Source: Jackrogersella multiformis
Taxonomy: Eukaryota; Ascomycota; Sordariomycetes; Xylariales; Hypoxylaceae
Direction of reading: 5' to 3'
Length of the DNA: 64,000 nt
NCBI GenBank assembly: GCA_902806575.1
Contig: CADCXD010000007.1
Location: forward strand, 62,001-126,000
Shown here: positions 24,684 to 36,252 of the stretch, one piece after another
Layout: every line of letters begins with the position of its first letter
Position numbering within the stretch: position 1 is the first letter of the stretch
The notes under the pieces: model-generated
What the model saw: only the letters and a program-made list of their open reading frames with translations
Told to the model about the DNA's origin: nothing
Databases searched by the model: none
Translations under genes and position numbers: made by a program

Positions 24684-25781
24684 TCATCTGAACCACCAGT
24701 TAACCGAGGCATTAAGTTCCCCATCACTAACATCGCCGACAACGCTAGCAACGCTATGCCACCAGCCCGTAGGGATGAATAGGGCATCGCCGGGATTTAA
24801 TAATACTTCAGTCACGGACTCATCGCCCCAAACGTTATTATGTAGTAATTCCCGCTCACGACCTTCCATCATCTCTGCACCTCTGAACCGTGAGTTGCCA
24901 TGAGAGCCGAGCTCCCTATGAATGCGAGCATATATATCATCACCATGATGCGACGTCATCAGGCGTACCCTTTTGGAACTTACGAGCTGGCAAAACAGAT
25001 TTGGATTTGGATCGCGGTGTAAAGGCGTGTATGTGGGTTGTAGACCAAGCCAGATGCTTGAACTATATATGTCCCCCTTACCAGCATGCTTGACAACGTC
25101 AGGCACGGGCAAGTCGTGGGAAAGGGGTTCAGGCAGGTGACTAAGGTCGGATTGAGCAACGTAGAGGTTTTTAATACGCCCAGCGATATCATTTTGAATC
25201 CCATTGAATTGACATGCGCTCATGATCAGGCTTAAGGGCGCGTGAAGTTGTTGGAAGGTTAAGGGACTATCAGCGGAATCTGGTTTGTCAACTACGGTTT
25301 CAACGATCATTGGTAGGTAAGAATCCTTATATTCCTGGGATTCGCGAAGCCATTGCAGGAATCCCACTATGGCTTGAAGTTCCGAGCCTGGCTGGTTCCG
25401 ACGAGAAGTACGAGCAATGGTGAGCTCGTATGGCAGAATGGCATCCTCATATGTTTTCAAATAAGGTGTAAAGCTGGTATGAGGGCTGTCGTTACCGTAC
25501 TGGAACCATTTGTGAATGGCTGGGAAGCTATGTGAGGCTTGAAGTAGGAACGGGGTTTTAGGAATCCATGCGAATTTCCGAAAGGAATCTAGGTCGATCT
25601 CGCCTACTACTGTTTCCACTCTAGGAACTTTCTGTTTGTAGGGGTTTGAATTGGCTTTATTTGAGGATTGAGTGTGAGTTGGGGTTGCTGAAGACGTTGA
25701 CCGAGACTGGGAGGGAACCCCTGAGTAAAGACAGACGCGATTAAATGAAGCCAAGCGTGAGTTGAGTCGTTTGGAGAGCAT
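24684..25781 (-). CDS. JmjC/cupin-type Fe(II)/2-oxoglutarate oxygenase-like protein, probably mitochondrial
   Basis: A single exon of 365 codons. The first 60 residues are rich in Arg and Ser with almost no acidic residues, as in a mitochondrial presequence. The JmjC-like core shows the metal-binding H-x-D in TPLHRDPNPN (about residues 254-257) and the distal His in GDALFIPTGWWHSV (about 341); WLGLQPTYTPLH and NVWGDESV are typical of Cupin_8/JmjC proteins. Close relatives in ascomycetes are annotated only as JmjC or cupin-like proteins, and the substrate (protein hydroxylation or other) is not known. Both metal His and the Asp are present, so catalytic activity is plausible. Strand and start are clear; no intron is needed. 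Confidence 0.82.
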   Translation of the reverse strand: MLSKRLNSRLASFNRVCLYSGVPSQSRSTSSATPTHTQSSNKANSNPYKQKVPRVETVVGEIDLDSFRKFAWIPKTPFLLQASHSFPAIHKWFQYGNDSPHTSFTPYLKTYEDAILPYELTIARTSRRNQPGSELQAIVGFLQWLRESQEYKDSYLPMIVETVVDKPDSADSPLTFQQLHAPLSLIMSACQFNGIQNDIAGRIKNLYVAQSDLSHLPEPLSHDLPVPDVVKHAGKGDIYSSSIWLGLQPTYTPLHRDPNPNLFCQLVSSKRVRLMTSHHGDDIYARIHRELGSHGNSRFRGAEMMEGRERELLHNNVWGDESVTEVLLNPGDALFIPTGWWHSVASVVGDVSDGELNASVNWWFR

Positions 25782-26722
25782 TTGAAGTAACCTAGGTTAT
25801 TAAGTACCAAAAAAAGAGCGAATATAGATAACTAAGAAGGAATATATTGAGGGGGTTCAACAATGAGTTTTCATAAATTCTGCTAATTAAAGGTGGAAAA
25901 GTACGTAAAGGGGTTGGGTTATTGTTGATATGTATCATTGACATGCTCGATTGAAGATGTGATGATGATGTTAAGGATTCAAGGTCTAATGTACGTAGGT
26001 ACCTACGTAAGTAAGTGTATAAAAGACTAAGGTAATATTACGTAATGAAGTATTACATAAGGTGGGTACTCGGTGAAAAAAAAGAATGTGGCGCACAGAC
26101 CATAATCTGCACGCGGCGCACAAATCTCATAGATCCTTCCTCAGAGGTACCTAGGTAAGATGGGAATTTTTAAATCTGGCTGGGCAACTGCTGGGCTGGG
26201 CTAGGCTAGACTGGGCTGAATCGCTACAGGTAGGTACGTACTATGTAGTAATTTTTGGTAGCCTCCCCCTAGCCTCTAAGGTACCTAACCTAGGATCGAA
26301 TTTCCTCCTCTCCAATCCCTTCCCCGCCAAAACTTATCAACACACATCTATATTGGAGATGCATCATCATCATCACCACAACTGCTAGTCATACATCTCA
26401 ATCTTCACAACGCAATATTCATTTCACTATTGTATGACACTATTTCATCTGACGGTGTTTCTCCTAGGAACAGATATTAGCCTCGCCTTCCCTCGATCTT
26501 CACCATCTTTACCTCTCCTTCTCTTTCATCGGTATTCTTTCTGGCGCCATGCAAGTGCCGTAGCTCCTCTTTGCCTTCCAACCACGAGCAGCAGACGGTC
26601 TGGCGGGGTTATTTCAACATTACCCTAGGTGAACCTCGCCGCGATCGTCACTCCAACGCAATTGGAACATATTCGACGAGGCAAATTCTTCCCAGCCGCG
26701 TGCTCACTTAAATCTTAATACC
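25782..26722. promoter_or_regulatory. Divergent promoter region of the JmjC and CK2-beta genes
   Basis: 940 bp between divergent genes. It contains palindromic GTAGGTACCTACG (about 25996), GTACCTAGGTAAG (about 26149) and CCTAACCTAGG (about 26285). The right 380 bp is a pyrimidine-rich leader of CK2 beta carrying an upstream reading frame (separate entry). Confidence 0.5.
26434..26628 (+). other. Upstream ORF in the CK2-beta leader
   Basis: A true ATG at 26434 opens 64 codons, ending 94 nt before the CK2-beta start at 26723. The translation is hydrophobic and Ser/Pro-rich with no recognised domain. If the transcript starts upstream of it, it could reduce translation of the main frame; an intron removing it is also possible. 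Confidence 0.3.
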
Positions 26723-27847
26723 ATGTCTTCATCGTCTGGTACCCCGGAGTCTTGGATCTCCTCGTTCTGTTCCCTCTTGGGTCACGAATATTTCGCAGAG
26801 GTGTCTGAAGAGTTTATTGAGGATGACTTCAACTTGACTGGCTTGCAAACCCAAGTCGCAATGTACAAGGAGGCTTTAGAGGTAAGCTAAAACTTGTTTT
26901 CGTATAATTTTTATATCTTATATTTTGAACTTCTATATATACCCAGGTATATATATATATTCCCCTTTTCTTCTTCTCTTTTCTTTTTACACCACTGATG
27001 ACCCCCTTAGATGATCCTTGACGTCGAACCCGAAGACGATGACGAAGAAGACGACGAAGAAGATGAAGAAGAAGATGAGTCAATCGAAGGCATCGATCGT
27101 GTGCGACATGGCGAGCGACGAAACCATAGCCGAATAGCTAGTGATCTGTCGGTTATCGAATCCTCGGCTGAGATGCTCTACGGCCTTATTCACCAGCGCT
27201 TCATTTGCTCGCGAGCGGGCATCCAACAGATGTCGGAAAAATACGAACTGGGTCACTTCGGCGTCTGTCCTCGTAGCCATTGCGAACTATCTCGAACTCT
27301 TCCTGTAGGGCTTTCTGATATACCGGGCGAAGAAACGGTCAAGCTCTTCTGTCCTTCCTGCCTCGATGTCTACGTACCTCCAAATAGTCGGTTTCAGACC
27401 GTCGACGGTGCTTTTTTCGGCCGCACCTTTGGCGCTCTCTTCCTTCTAACCTTCCCCGAATACGACCTCACGAAACGTGGGGCCGACGTACTTGCCAACG
27501 CGCGCGTGAGCGACGATGATAAGGATATGCTAAACGGCATGTACACATGCAATATTGCACCTGGCCTAGGAAAGAATAAGATATACGCGCCCCGTATCTA
27601 CGGATTCCGCGTTTCTGAGGTTGCACGGTCGGGCCCAAGGATGCAGTGGCTACGAGACAAGCCGGGTGATATCAGTGAACTAGATGAAGTACGTCGCTAT
27701 GCAGAAGAGAACCCGGATAGCGAGGATGACGACGAGAGCATGAACCTCAACGGACGACCCGTGCGAAGACTACGACCAAGAAGACGGCATGGCCAAGGAG
27801 GAAGCCCTATGGCAGTGGAGGCGAACGGTGCGGAATCAGAACTCTAG
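26723..27847 (+). CDS. ckb1: Casein kinase 2 regulatory beta subunit
   Basis: Regulatory subunit that dimerises through a zinc ribbon and docks two catalytic CK2 alpha subunits. Exons 26723-26881 and 27011-27847 join in phase 0 (intron 129 nt with an AT dinucleotide run) to 331 residues. The start MSSSSGTPESWISSFCSLLGHEYFAEV matches the conserved N-terminus. An acidic block of about 20 D/E residues follows at about 58-77, the usual autoregulatory region but longer than in animals. The zinc ribbon is C139-x4-C144 ... C167-x2-C170 (CPRSHC, CPSC), with LPVGLSDIPGEETVKLFCP almost invariant across eukaryotes. The C-terminal tail after about residue 280 is fungal-specific, with a basic RRLRPRRRHG segment. 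Function is certain by family. Confidence 0.96.
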
Positions 27848-30758
27848 GAGAAGAACGTCGTGTCTACTAGTAGTGACCAGAGTAATGGCGGTGCTGCCCT
27901 CTACTCTTTATAAGCCTCTGCACCTTACACAGAATAAAATCCGAACTAGGTAATCACAATCCTACCCCTGGCCTGTCAGTGGGTCAAGAGAGCTCTGTGA
28001 TTGCAATTCCTATGCTCATTATGGATTTGTCGTTGTCTTAGGCGACGGGGAATTAGACGGCTTAGACGATAAGTTCGCGATACCAAATAGGAACAGGGAT
28101 GAAAGGAATGAATGAATCCTACACTTCTTCTACCGTTGCATGGCCGGCGTTGGTAAACACTTGGACGCTTCAGCCCAGGCCTGCTTTATCCTTTTATTTT
28201 TAATTTTTAGAGCCTGATTAGCATCAAACGGAGGGCGGATGGGACAACAAGTTCGGCCTGCAGCATACGAGATGGGTTCTTGTGGATATGTAACTCGAGT
28301 TATTTGTCTTTTGTTCGTACTAAGGAGTCAAGGGCTCCTATAGATTGTTGTCAAGCATCATGATAAATCCCTTCTCGTGCGTCTGACTGAGCTGTAGGTA
28401 CGGCATCTAGTCGAGTAGTGTAACATCATCAATTTAGACTTCTTCATACCCGGCGGATACATATGAACCCTCAGCTATTTTGGTCTTCTAGGTTTAGAGG
28501 GAAGTTGTAACTGGGACGAACTTGCCCTGTTTAGTAAATATTGATGCTTCATTACGAATACGGAATAATAGTGCAGTATCATCTATATCTCATATGCGCT
28601 ATTATGTATATGTGGTGATCACTTAAGCTAGGTATATAGGTACTGTTATATTCGCCATGCGGGAGATTACCTACCTATTCATGGGGCTAAATTCTTACAT
28701 ACTACTCAATCCTATTAGGTCGGGTATTAATTACCTTAAGGTAGGTCCTGACATGCTGGTACCTAAGCAGCTGGCCAAGATCTAAAAGAAAGTTGGAAAA
28801 TGACAAGGATGCTACGGAGATTAGATGGAAGATTAGATTATCTCCATGGTATTGCCTAAGGGACGATAAAGAGGTTTATGGGTGTAAGACAGGATATAAA
28901 CTTAATTCCATCTAGATAAGAGAAATATGTATAAAGAAGAAGGAAGAAGTTGATTCGCTAGGATATACCATAATCGACGATCCGTTATAAAGTAATAGGT
29001 TGATTAGTGAAGCCTGTTTAGCAGGAGGCATTTAAGTTTAGATTGATTGGTACATACCTATGTAATAGTAGTAAGGTAGGATTAAAGCTTAAATATAAAG
29101 TCACGTGAATGACGCTCATTCTGATTACATATGACGGGGGAATTCTTTTTGAAAAGTCTCCGAGCTCGAGAATTAAGCTTCGATATATTGTACTACTGCG
29201 CGTAAAGGCAGTATTCTTGTTATTTTAAAGTGATGACCGTTTACTGCCTTGTGCTAACCTGATGCATCCTACAATGTAATATCTAAGGAGATAAATAGCA
29301 GTGTCAAGTTCTACGGCATTAAGTACCTACAGTGCAGGTAGGCATGTAAGAATTCTAAAAGTGGTCGGGCTTTCCGATATTTACAAATCTGGCCAATGAA
29401 TAGTCATCGGGAGTTGAATTTTTTAACTTGGATTACCAATCCCCACATGCGCAATGTTCCAACACTCCGACCCCGAGATGAACAGTATCACCTAATTTTG
29501 AAACATAGCCTACCTAGGTAATCAACGGAGATCTGACAGCAGGCTAGGCTTACTAGGTCTAGGTAATAAGTTCATATGTACCTTGGGTAGATACGGTAGA
29601 TGGGAACCGCTAATACGGCCTGCATCGAATACGACGCCGGGTGACACATATCAGCTCTGATTTGCCGCGTCCGTCAACCTGGATGAGTCGAAATGATGCA
29701 GTAGTATATGGATAGACCCCTAAGACCAAAGCTTTTCTGTCCGTGCTATCCTTGGCAACATGCATGCGATGGCAGCATTCCACGAGGCTTCAATGATGTA
29801 CAAGTCAAGGTGCGGGAATGATTGGTAACAACAAACCAATAGGAAGTTGTTCGGCTTTGAGAATCGAGAATTGAGACACCACCACGCTTCCAAACCATGT
29901 CTGTGCACCAACATGTCACACCTTGAGGGTCTCGTAGTGATATGATTTAGTATGGACTACCGCATGGTTTTGTAGCATTATTTGTCAGAGTTAGAACTAC
30001 CGATACTACTAATACACTACCTAGGTAGTTACATAGCGGTAGGAACTTTGGAACATAGCGGTAGGATACCCTAGGCAGTACATCTATACCTACCTATATT
30101 GGAGATTTGGTAGCACCTTCTAATCCTTAACGAACCCGGGATTATGGACCGGTCTAGTTTAACAAACCCGGGCTTAAACCGCCGAGAAGTGGGGCTATAT
30201 ATGGGAAGGCACCTGGGCACCTAGTCATTGACCCCCCCGGCGTCAAACGTGCTTGCCTGCTTATTACGCAGGTATAGTGGGGTTTCAATGTTCGTCTAAT
30301 ACTACGGTAACGCAAAGTTCCTTGTTAGCTTCTATTCCTTTCTCCACTCATCAAAGATATCAGACGCGGAGGAATTTGACAGGAAATTTCTATGGAGGGT
30401 TTGAGTCTTATTAGACTGATTGATAATCCTATTTATCTCACCTACTTAATTACCAAGGGCCAATATTTTTGGGTCAGCACTTCACCGTAACTTTTATTTA
30501 TTTCCCTTTTCTTGCCTTGGCTTTTCCATCGGAGGTTTAATAAATACATCACATTTCCTATGAGCTGTTGGTTTGTGATCCTTCCCAAGGTGGTCGCCGA
30601 GTTACTATTCGTTGTTACTCTTAGGCCTACAGACTTCTACCACGGCAACTAATCCTAGACCCTTATCTCGACCAATTACGTCGCTAATCAGGATATCTGT
30701 ATACCAAGGACTTATAAGACCAATTAGGTAGCGCTAGCGCACCTGTTGCGTCGAAATC
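27848..30758. other. 2.9-kb intergenic region upstream of the ABC transporter
   Basis: No gene supported. The right 700 bp should hold the ABC-transporter promoter; AACCCGGG occurs twice there, at about 30135 and 30166. CTACCTAGGTAATC (about 29511) and CTACCTAGGTAGTT (about 30018) are two more of the dispersed palindromes. A minus-strand frame at 29720-29914 has no motif. Confidence 0.4.
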
Positions 30759-33700
30759 ATGTCAGGAATGGACCTACGACAGCCTGGCAATAAGTCCGCA
30801 CCCTCGTCTAAGAGTACTCGACCGCCGTCCTCGAATTCAACAGCTGTAACAGATGTAGAGGAGCAGCGTGAAGTTGCCAGACAGAATAACCCCAATGGCT
30901 TCTCACGCATCAACACAGGCGTTTCCGTTGAGCAGGCCGAGGCGGATTTTGCTGAGCTTCAGAGGGAATTATCAGGATTATCCAGAGCAAGTCGAACTCG
31001 AAGCCGAAAGGAGACCGACGTCGAGAAAGGCGGCAATGCAAGCATTGAGTCCCCTGAATCTGACGGCTCGATCGAGATTTTCGATCTGGAGACGACCTTG
31101 AGAGGTGATCTAGATGCGGAGAGAGAGGCGGGTATTAAACCGAAGCATGTTGGAGTTTACTGGGACGGATTAACAGTCAAGGGTATGGGTGGCACTACCA
31201 ACTTTGTGAAGACATTTCCCGATGCCTTCAAGGATTTTTTCGATTACTGGACTCCGTTGGTGAATCTGCTCGGCAAAGGCAAGAAAGGTACCGAGGTTAC
31301 GTTGCTGGACAACTTCAAGGGTGTTGTCAATCCCGGCGAAATGGTTCTTGTGCTAGGAAAGCCAGGCTCTGGATGTACAACTTTTCTCAAGTCGATCGCG
31401 AACCAACGATGGGGATACACCAGCGTCACGGGCGATGTGCTTTACGGACCCTTTACTGCCAAAGAATTCGAGCAATACCGTGGCGAGGCAGTCTATAATC
31501 AAGAGGACGACATCCACCATGCTACCCTTACTGTTGAGCAGACCCTTCGCTTTGCGTTGGACACCAAGGTATCCAAGAAACTGCCGGCGGGCACTACGAA
31601 AAACAAGTTCAAGGAGGACGTGATATCAGTGCTGCTCAAGATGTTCAACATAGAACACACAAGAAAGACGGTAGTCGGTGATGCCCTAGTTCGTGGTGTC
31701 TCGGGAGGCGAGAGAAAGCGTGTTTCTATTGCTGAGATGATGATCACGAATGCCTGTATTCTATCGTGGGATAACAGCACTAGGGGCCTTGATGCCAGTA
31801 CAGCTCTCGACTTCGTCAAATCACTTCGAATCCAGACCAATCTTTACAAGACATCAACCTTTGTCTCGCTTTACCAGGCCTCCGAGAATATCTACAAACA
31901 ATTCGACAAGGTGTTGGTCATCGATGCTGGTAGACAGGTGTATTTCGGACCGACTCAAGAGGCGAGAGGCTATTTCGAAGGCCTTGGATTCCTCCCGCGT
32001 CCGCGTCAGACGACACCCGACTACGTTACTGGCTGTACCGACGAATTCGAGCGCGCGTACTCGGATGGATACTCGCCGCGAAATGCTCCACACAGTCCTC
32101 AAACATTAGTCGAAGCTTTTGAGAAGTCCCAGTTCGCCCAACGATTGGGTACCGAGATGGCGGAATACAAGACTAGACTCGAGCATGAGCAAGAGATCGC
32201 CCGCCATAATGACTTCCGTCTAGCTGTGCATGAGAGCAAACGAAGTGGCGCCAAACATTCCGTCTATAGTGTCGGATTCCATCTGCAAATCTGGGCCCTA
32301 ATGAAACGTCAGTTTGTTCTCAAACTCCAGGACAAACTTAGTCTCTCGCTGTCTTGGGTTCGAACTATTGTCATCGCGATCGTGCTCGGTACTCTCTATC
32401 TGAATCTTCAGAACACCTCCGCTAGTGCCTTCAGCAAGGGCGGCCTCTTGTTTATCTCTCTCCTGTTCAACGCTTTCGAGGCCTTCTCCGAATTAGGATC
32501 GACGATGATAGGCCGGCCGATCGTGAACAAGCACAAGGCGTACACCTTCCATCGACCCTCAGCATTATGGATAGCACAGATCTTCGTGGATACAGCGTTC
32601 TCGGCTGCTAGGATTTTGGTGTTCTCGATCATCGTCTACTTCATGACTAACCTCACAAGGACACCCGGGGCTTTCTTCACGTTCTATTTAATGATCCTTG
32701 TGGGGAATATCGCTATGACGCTCTACTTCCGTATCATCGCTTGCCTGAGCCCGGATTTCGACTATGCTATAAAGTTTGCCGTCGTCACAGTCACATTGTT
32801 TATCCTAACTTCAGGATATTTAATTCAGTATCAATCTCAACAGGTCTGGCTACGATGGATATTTTGGATCAACGCTTTGGGTCTTGCGTTTTCTAGTTTG
32901 ATGGCGAATGAGTTTGGCAATAGCGAATTAACATGCTCAAACGAGTCGCTTGTCCCCTCTGGCCCTGGGTACAACGACATCAGCCATCAAGTCTGCACTC
33001 TGGCTGGCTCTACACCTGGGACCTTATCTGTGAAAGGCGCTACCTACATCACCCAAGGATTCTCCTACGCCCCTGAAGATCTATGGAGAAACTTCGGGAT
33101 CATCATGGCCATTATTATATTCTTCCTCATTATGAATGTCGTTCTCGGAGAATTTGTGAAGTATGGCATGGGTGGCAATCAGGCGAAGGTCTTTGCAAAG
33201 CCCGATGCCGAACGAAAAGCATTGAATGAAGCTCTCAACAACAAGCGCTTGGAACGTCAGAAGTCAAAACAGGATGATGTAGGATCTGCTTTAAAGATTG
33301 ACTCTACCAGCATCCTAACGTGGGAAGATCTCAAATACGACGTGCCCGTCCCCGGCGGCACCCGCCGCCTGCTCAATGGAATCTATGGCTACTGCAAGCC
33401 TGGTGAGCTTACTGCCCTTATGGGTGCTTCCGGGGCTGGAAAAACAACTCTGTTGGATGTCCTAGCATCGAGAAAGAACGTTGGTGTTATCACAGGCGAT
33501 GTTCTAGTCGATGGTGCTAAACCCGGAAAAGAGTTTCAGAGGTCAACTTCGTATGCGGAACAACTCGATATGCACGATCCAACCCAGACCGTTCGCGAAG
33601 CTTTGCGATTCTCAGCCGATCTACGCCAGCCTTTCGAGACGCCCCGCGAAGAGAAGTTCGCCTATGTCGAAGAGATCATTGCTCTACTGGAAATGGAATA

Positions 33701-35259
33701 TATTGCGGACTGTATAATTGGTACCCCTGAGGCGGGTCTGACAGTCGAACAGCGCAAACGTGTGACGATCGGTGTCGAGCTAGCAGCGAAGCCACAGCTT
33801 TTATTGTTCTTGGATGAGCCGACCTCGGGTCTTGACAGTCAGAGCGCTTTCAACATAGTTCGGTTCCTGAAAAAGCTCGCTGCTGCTGGACAAGCCATCC
33901 TGTGTACGATCCATCAGCCGAACGCCGCTCTTTTCGAGAACTTCGACCGTTTACTTCTACTACAGAGAGGAGGCCGTTGCGTGTACTTTGGTGATATCGG
34001 GAAGGACGCATATACTCTCCGAGGCTACCTCGCACGACACGGCGCCACCGCAGGCCCTTCAGACAACATTGCCGAGTTCATGCTTGAGGCGATTGGAGCC
34101 GGAAGCACCCCTCGTGTTGGCAACCGAGACTGGGCAGATATCTGGGAGGACAGCCCCGAGCTCGCTAACATCAAGGACACGATCTCCCAGTTTAAGGACT
34201 CCCGCAAGGCAGCTGCTGCGGAGGTTGACTTATCGCTACAACGCGAGTATGCCTCGCCCCTTTCTCATCAACTGCAAATTGTCATGAGACGGACCAATAT
34301 TTCGTTTTGGCGATCGCCTAATTACCTCTTTACCCGGCTTTTTAACCATGTTGTCATTGGCGTCCTAACTGGTCTGACGTATCTACAACTCGATGATTCA
34401 CGGTCTTCATTGCAAAACAAGGTCTTCGTCATGTTCCAGATTACCGTTCTGCCTGCGTTGCTCATGCCGCAAGTCGAGCTTATGTTTGTCATCAAGAGAG
34501 GCATTTTCTTCCGCGAACAGCTCAGTAAGATGTACAGCACATTCACATTCACTTTGGCCATGGTCGTTGCTGAATTGCCCTACTCGATCCTCTGTTCCGT
34601 CGCTTTCTTTTTGCCACTCTACTATATTCCGGGCTTCCAGTATGACTCGTCGCGTGCTGGCTATCAGTACTTTATGATATTGGTCACGGAACTTTTCGCA
34701 GTCACGTTAGGTCAGGTCCTTGCCTCCATCTCGCCGTCCTCCTTCGTCGCTAGCCAATTCGATCCTTTCATCGTCATCACTTTCGCCCTCTTCTGCGGTG
34801 TTACGATCCCTGCTCCCCAGATGCCTGGCTTCTGGCGGGCATGGCTCTACCAGCTAGACCCTTTCACGCGCCTGATTGGTGGTACTGTGACCACTGCTTT
34901 GGCCGATCTCCCGGTGAACTGTGCGCCGTGGGAATTAAACTCCTTCACGGCGCCTGAAGGCCAGACCTGTGGCGAGTACATGGATACTTTCTTCTCTTTG
35001 AGCAAGGGTGCTGGGTACATCGTGGATAACGCGACCAGTGCATGTCAGTACTGTGCCTACAAGGTAGGCAATCAGTTCTACGAGCCGTTGGGATTCACTT
35101 TCGATAACCGGTGGAGGGACCTTGGGATATTCTTGGCTTTCGTCGGCAGTAATTTAATCATTCTATTCGCTGCGGTAAGTTTCATCCTCATGCTCCCAAT
35201 CTCGTCTCAGATACTAATTCCCTGCACAGAACCGATTCCTGAACTTCAACAAAAGATGA
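30759..35259 (+). CDS. PDR-type (ABCG) multidrug ABC transporter
   Basis: Full-size (NBD-TMD)x2 plasma-membrane pump of the pleiotropic drug resistance family (CDR1/PDR5 type). Exons are 30759-35174 and 35230-35259; the 55-nt intron (GTAAGT...CTAAT...CACAG) gives the C-terminus ILFAANRFLNFNKR and 1481 residues. NBD1 has the PDR-typical degenerate Walker A GKPGSGCTT (Cys for Lys, about 200), signature VSGGERKR (about 313) and Walker B region WDNSTRGLD (about 337). NBD2 has a canonical Walker A GASGAGKTT (about 889), the degenerate signature LTVEQRKR (about 994) and LFLDEPTSGLD. Each half ends in six membrane helices with a Cys-containing extracellular loop before the last helix. It probably exports azoles or other hydrophobic compounds. 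Reading through the intron would extend the frame to 35318. Confidence 0.95.
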
Positions 35260-36252
35260 TTTACGAGATTGGCGAAGGAGATGAGAATATGCTTAATTTT
35301 TTTTTAATTCACGTATGATTCATTTGGTATGCCTAGAGTAAGACATGTTGTAGGATGCGGTCTTTATGCTCGACGACAAATATCCCAGTACTGTTTGCAT
35401 TTTCGGAGCTAGGGAAATAAATAGGTAGAGAAGTTGTACTCTAAAACTAAGGCGGGGGTTACTGATGTACTCGCCTCACATCAGGTATACTTACATCGAC
35501 TAGTAGTCATCGGACTAGAAAGGATAGACTTAGATATATTTGTAATAGGCGCATTTTAGCCAATCTGCATGTTATATTTGTCTGTGACGTAAATTCCTTG
35601 TGTCCCTTACTTCCGAACCTTAGATCCCGACTCCTGCTAAATATCGTAGGTATGTTGTGTCCCAACATATCTCCGTCTGAGGACTTATCCCCCCTTTCAA
35701 GTTTCCCTGTTAAGCTTTGGTTGGTCGATACTCTACGTTCTCCAGGATACTACTACTCCTCGTGACTTAATGAAGGGGGTCCTGTTCAACCTTGTTATTA
35801 TGTCTCCGAGCTCCCATGCAAGGGAGACACAAGCACAACTCTGCTAATGCATTGGTAATCTTGTTATTTCACTGCATCATTCTGTGTGTGTGTTTTTTTT
35901 TTTGGTTTGAATGGAAAGGAGAGTTATGTCGAGATCATAAGTATAACCAAGTACCTCGACTAATAGTTTAGAAGAATAAAGTCGTCTAAGGGTATTATGG
36001 CATGCAATATTTTGCTATGCATGAATATACGTTAAACAGGGCTTTGTAAATAGGCGAATTTTTTTACGTTTATCCTAACAACGATATTCAAGCCTCAAAA
36101 GATACGTCACTTTCACTTTCACTTTCACTTTCTCATTTAATACTACCTAGGTACCTAGGTACTACATACTCATTTTTACCAACGGTTTACCTAATGTAGC
36201 ACACTATAATATTGCAACCAATAGATTATACATTAACTCTTCCTACTCCGTC
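35260..36252. other. Intergenic region before the alpha/beta hydrolase
   Basis: No gene seen. A perfect CACTTT tandem (four units) lies at 36108-36131 and a doubled CCTAGGTACCTAGGTA palindrome at about 36147-36162, both within 150 bp of the hydrolase start. A run of T with GTGTGTGT lies near 35885-35900. Confidence 0.45.

Noticed and set aside
35260..35318. C-terminal extension of the ABC transporter to 35318 (1519 codons)
   Set aside because: The region contains a standard 55-nt intron with donor, branch site and acceptor, and the spliced end fits the family better. Kept only as a possible retained-intron form.
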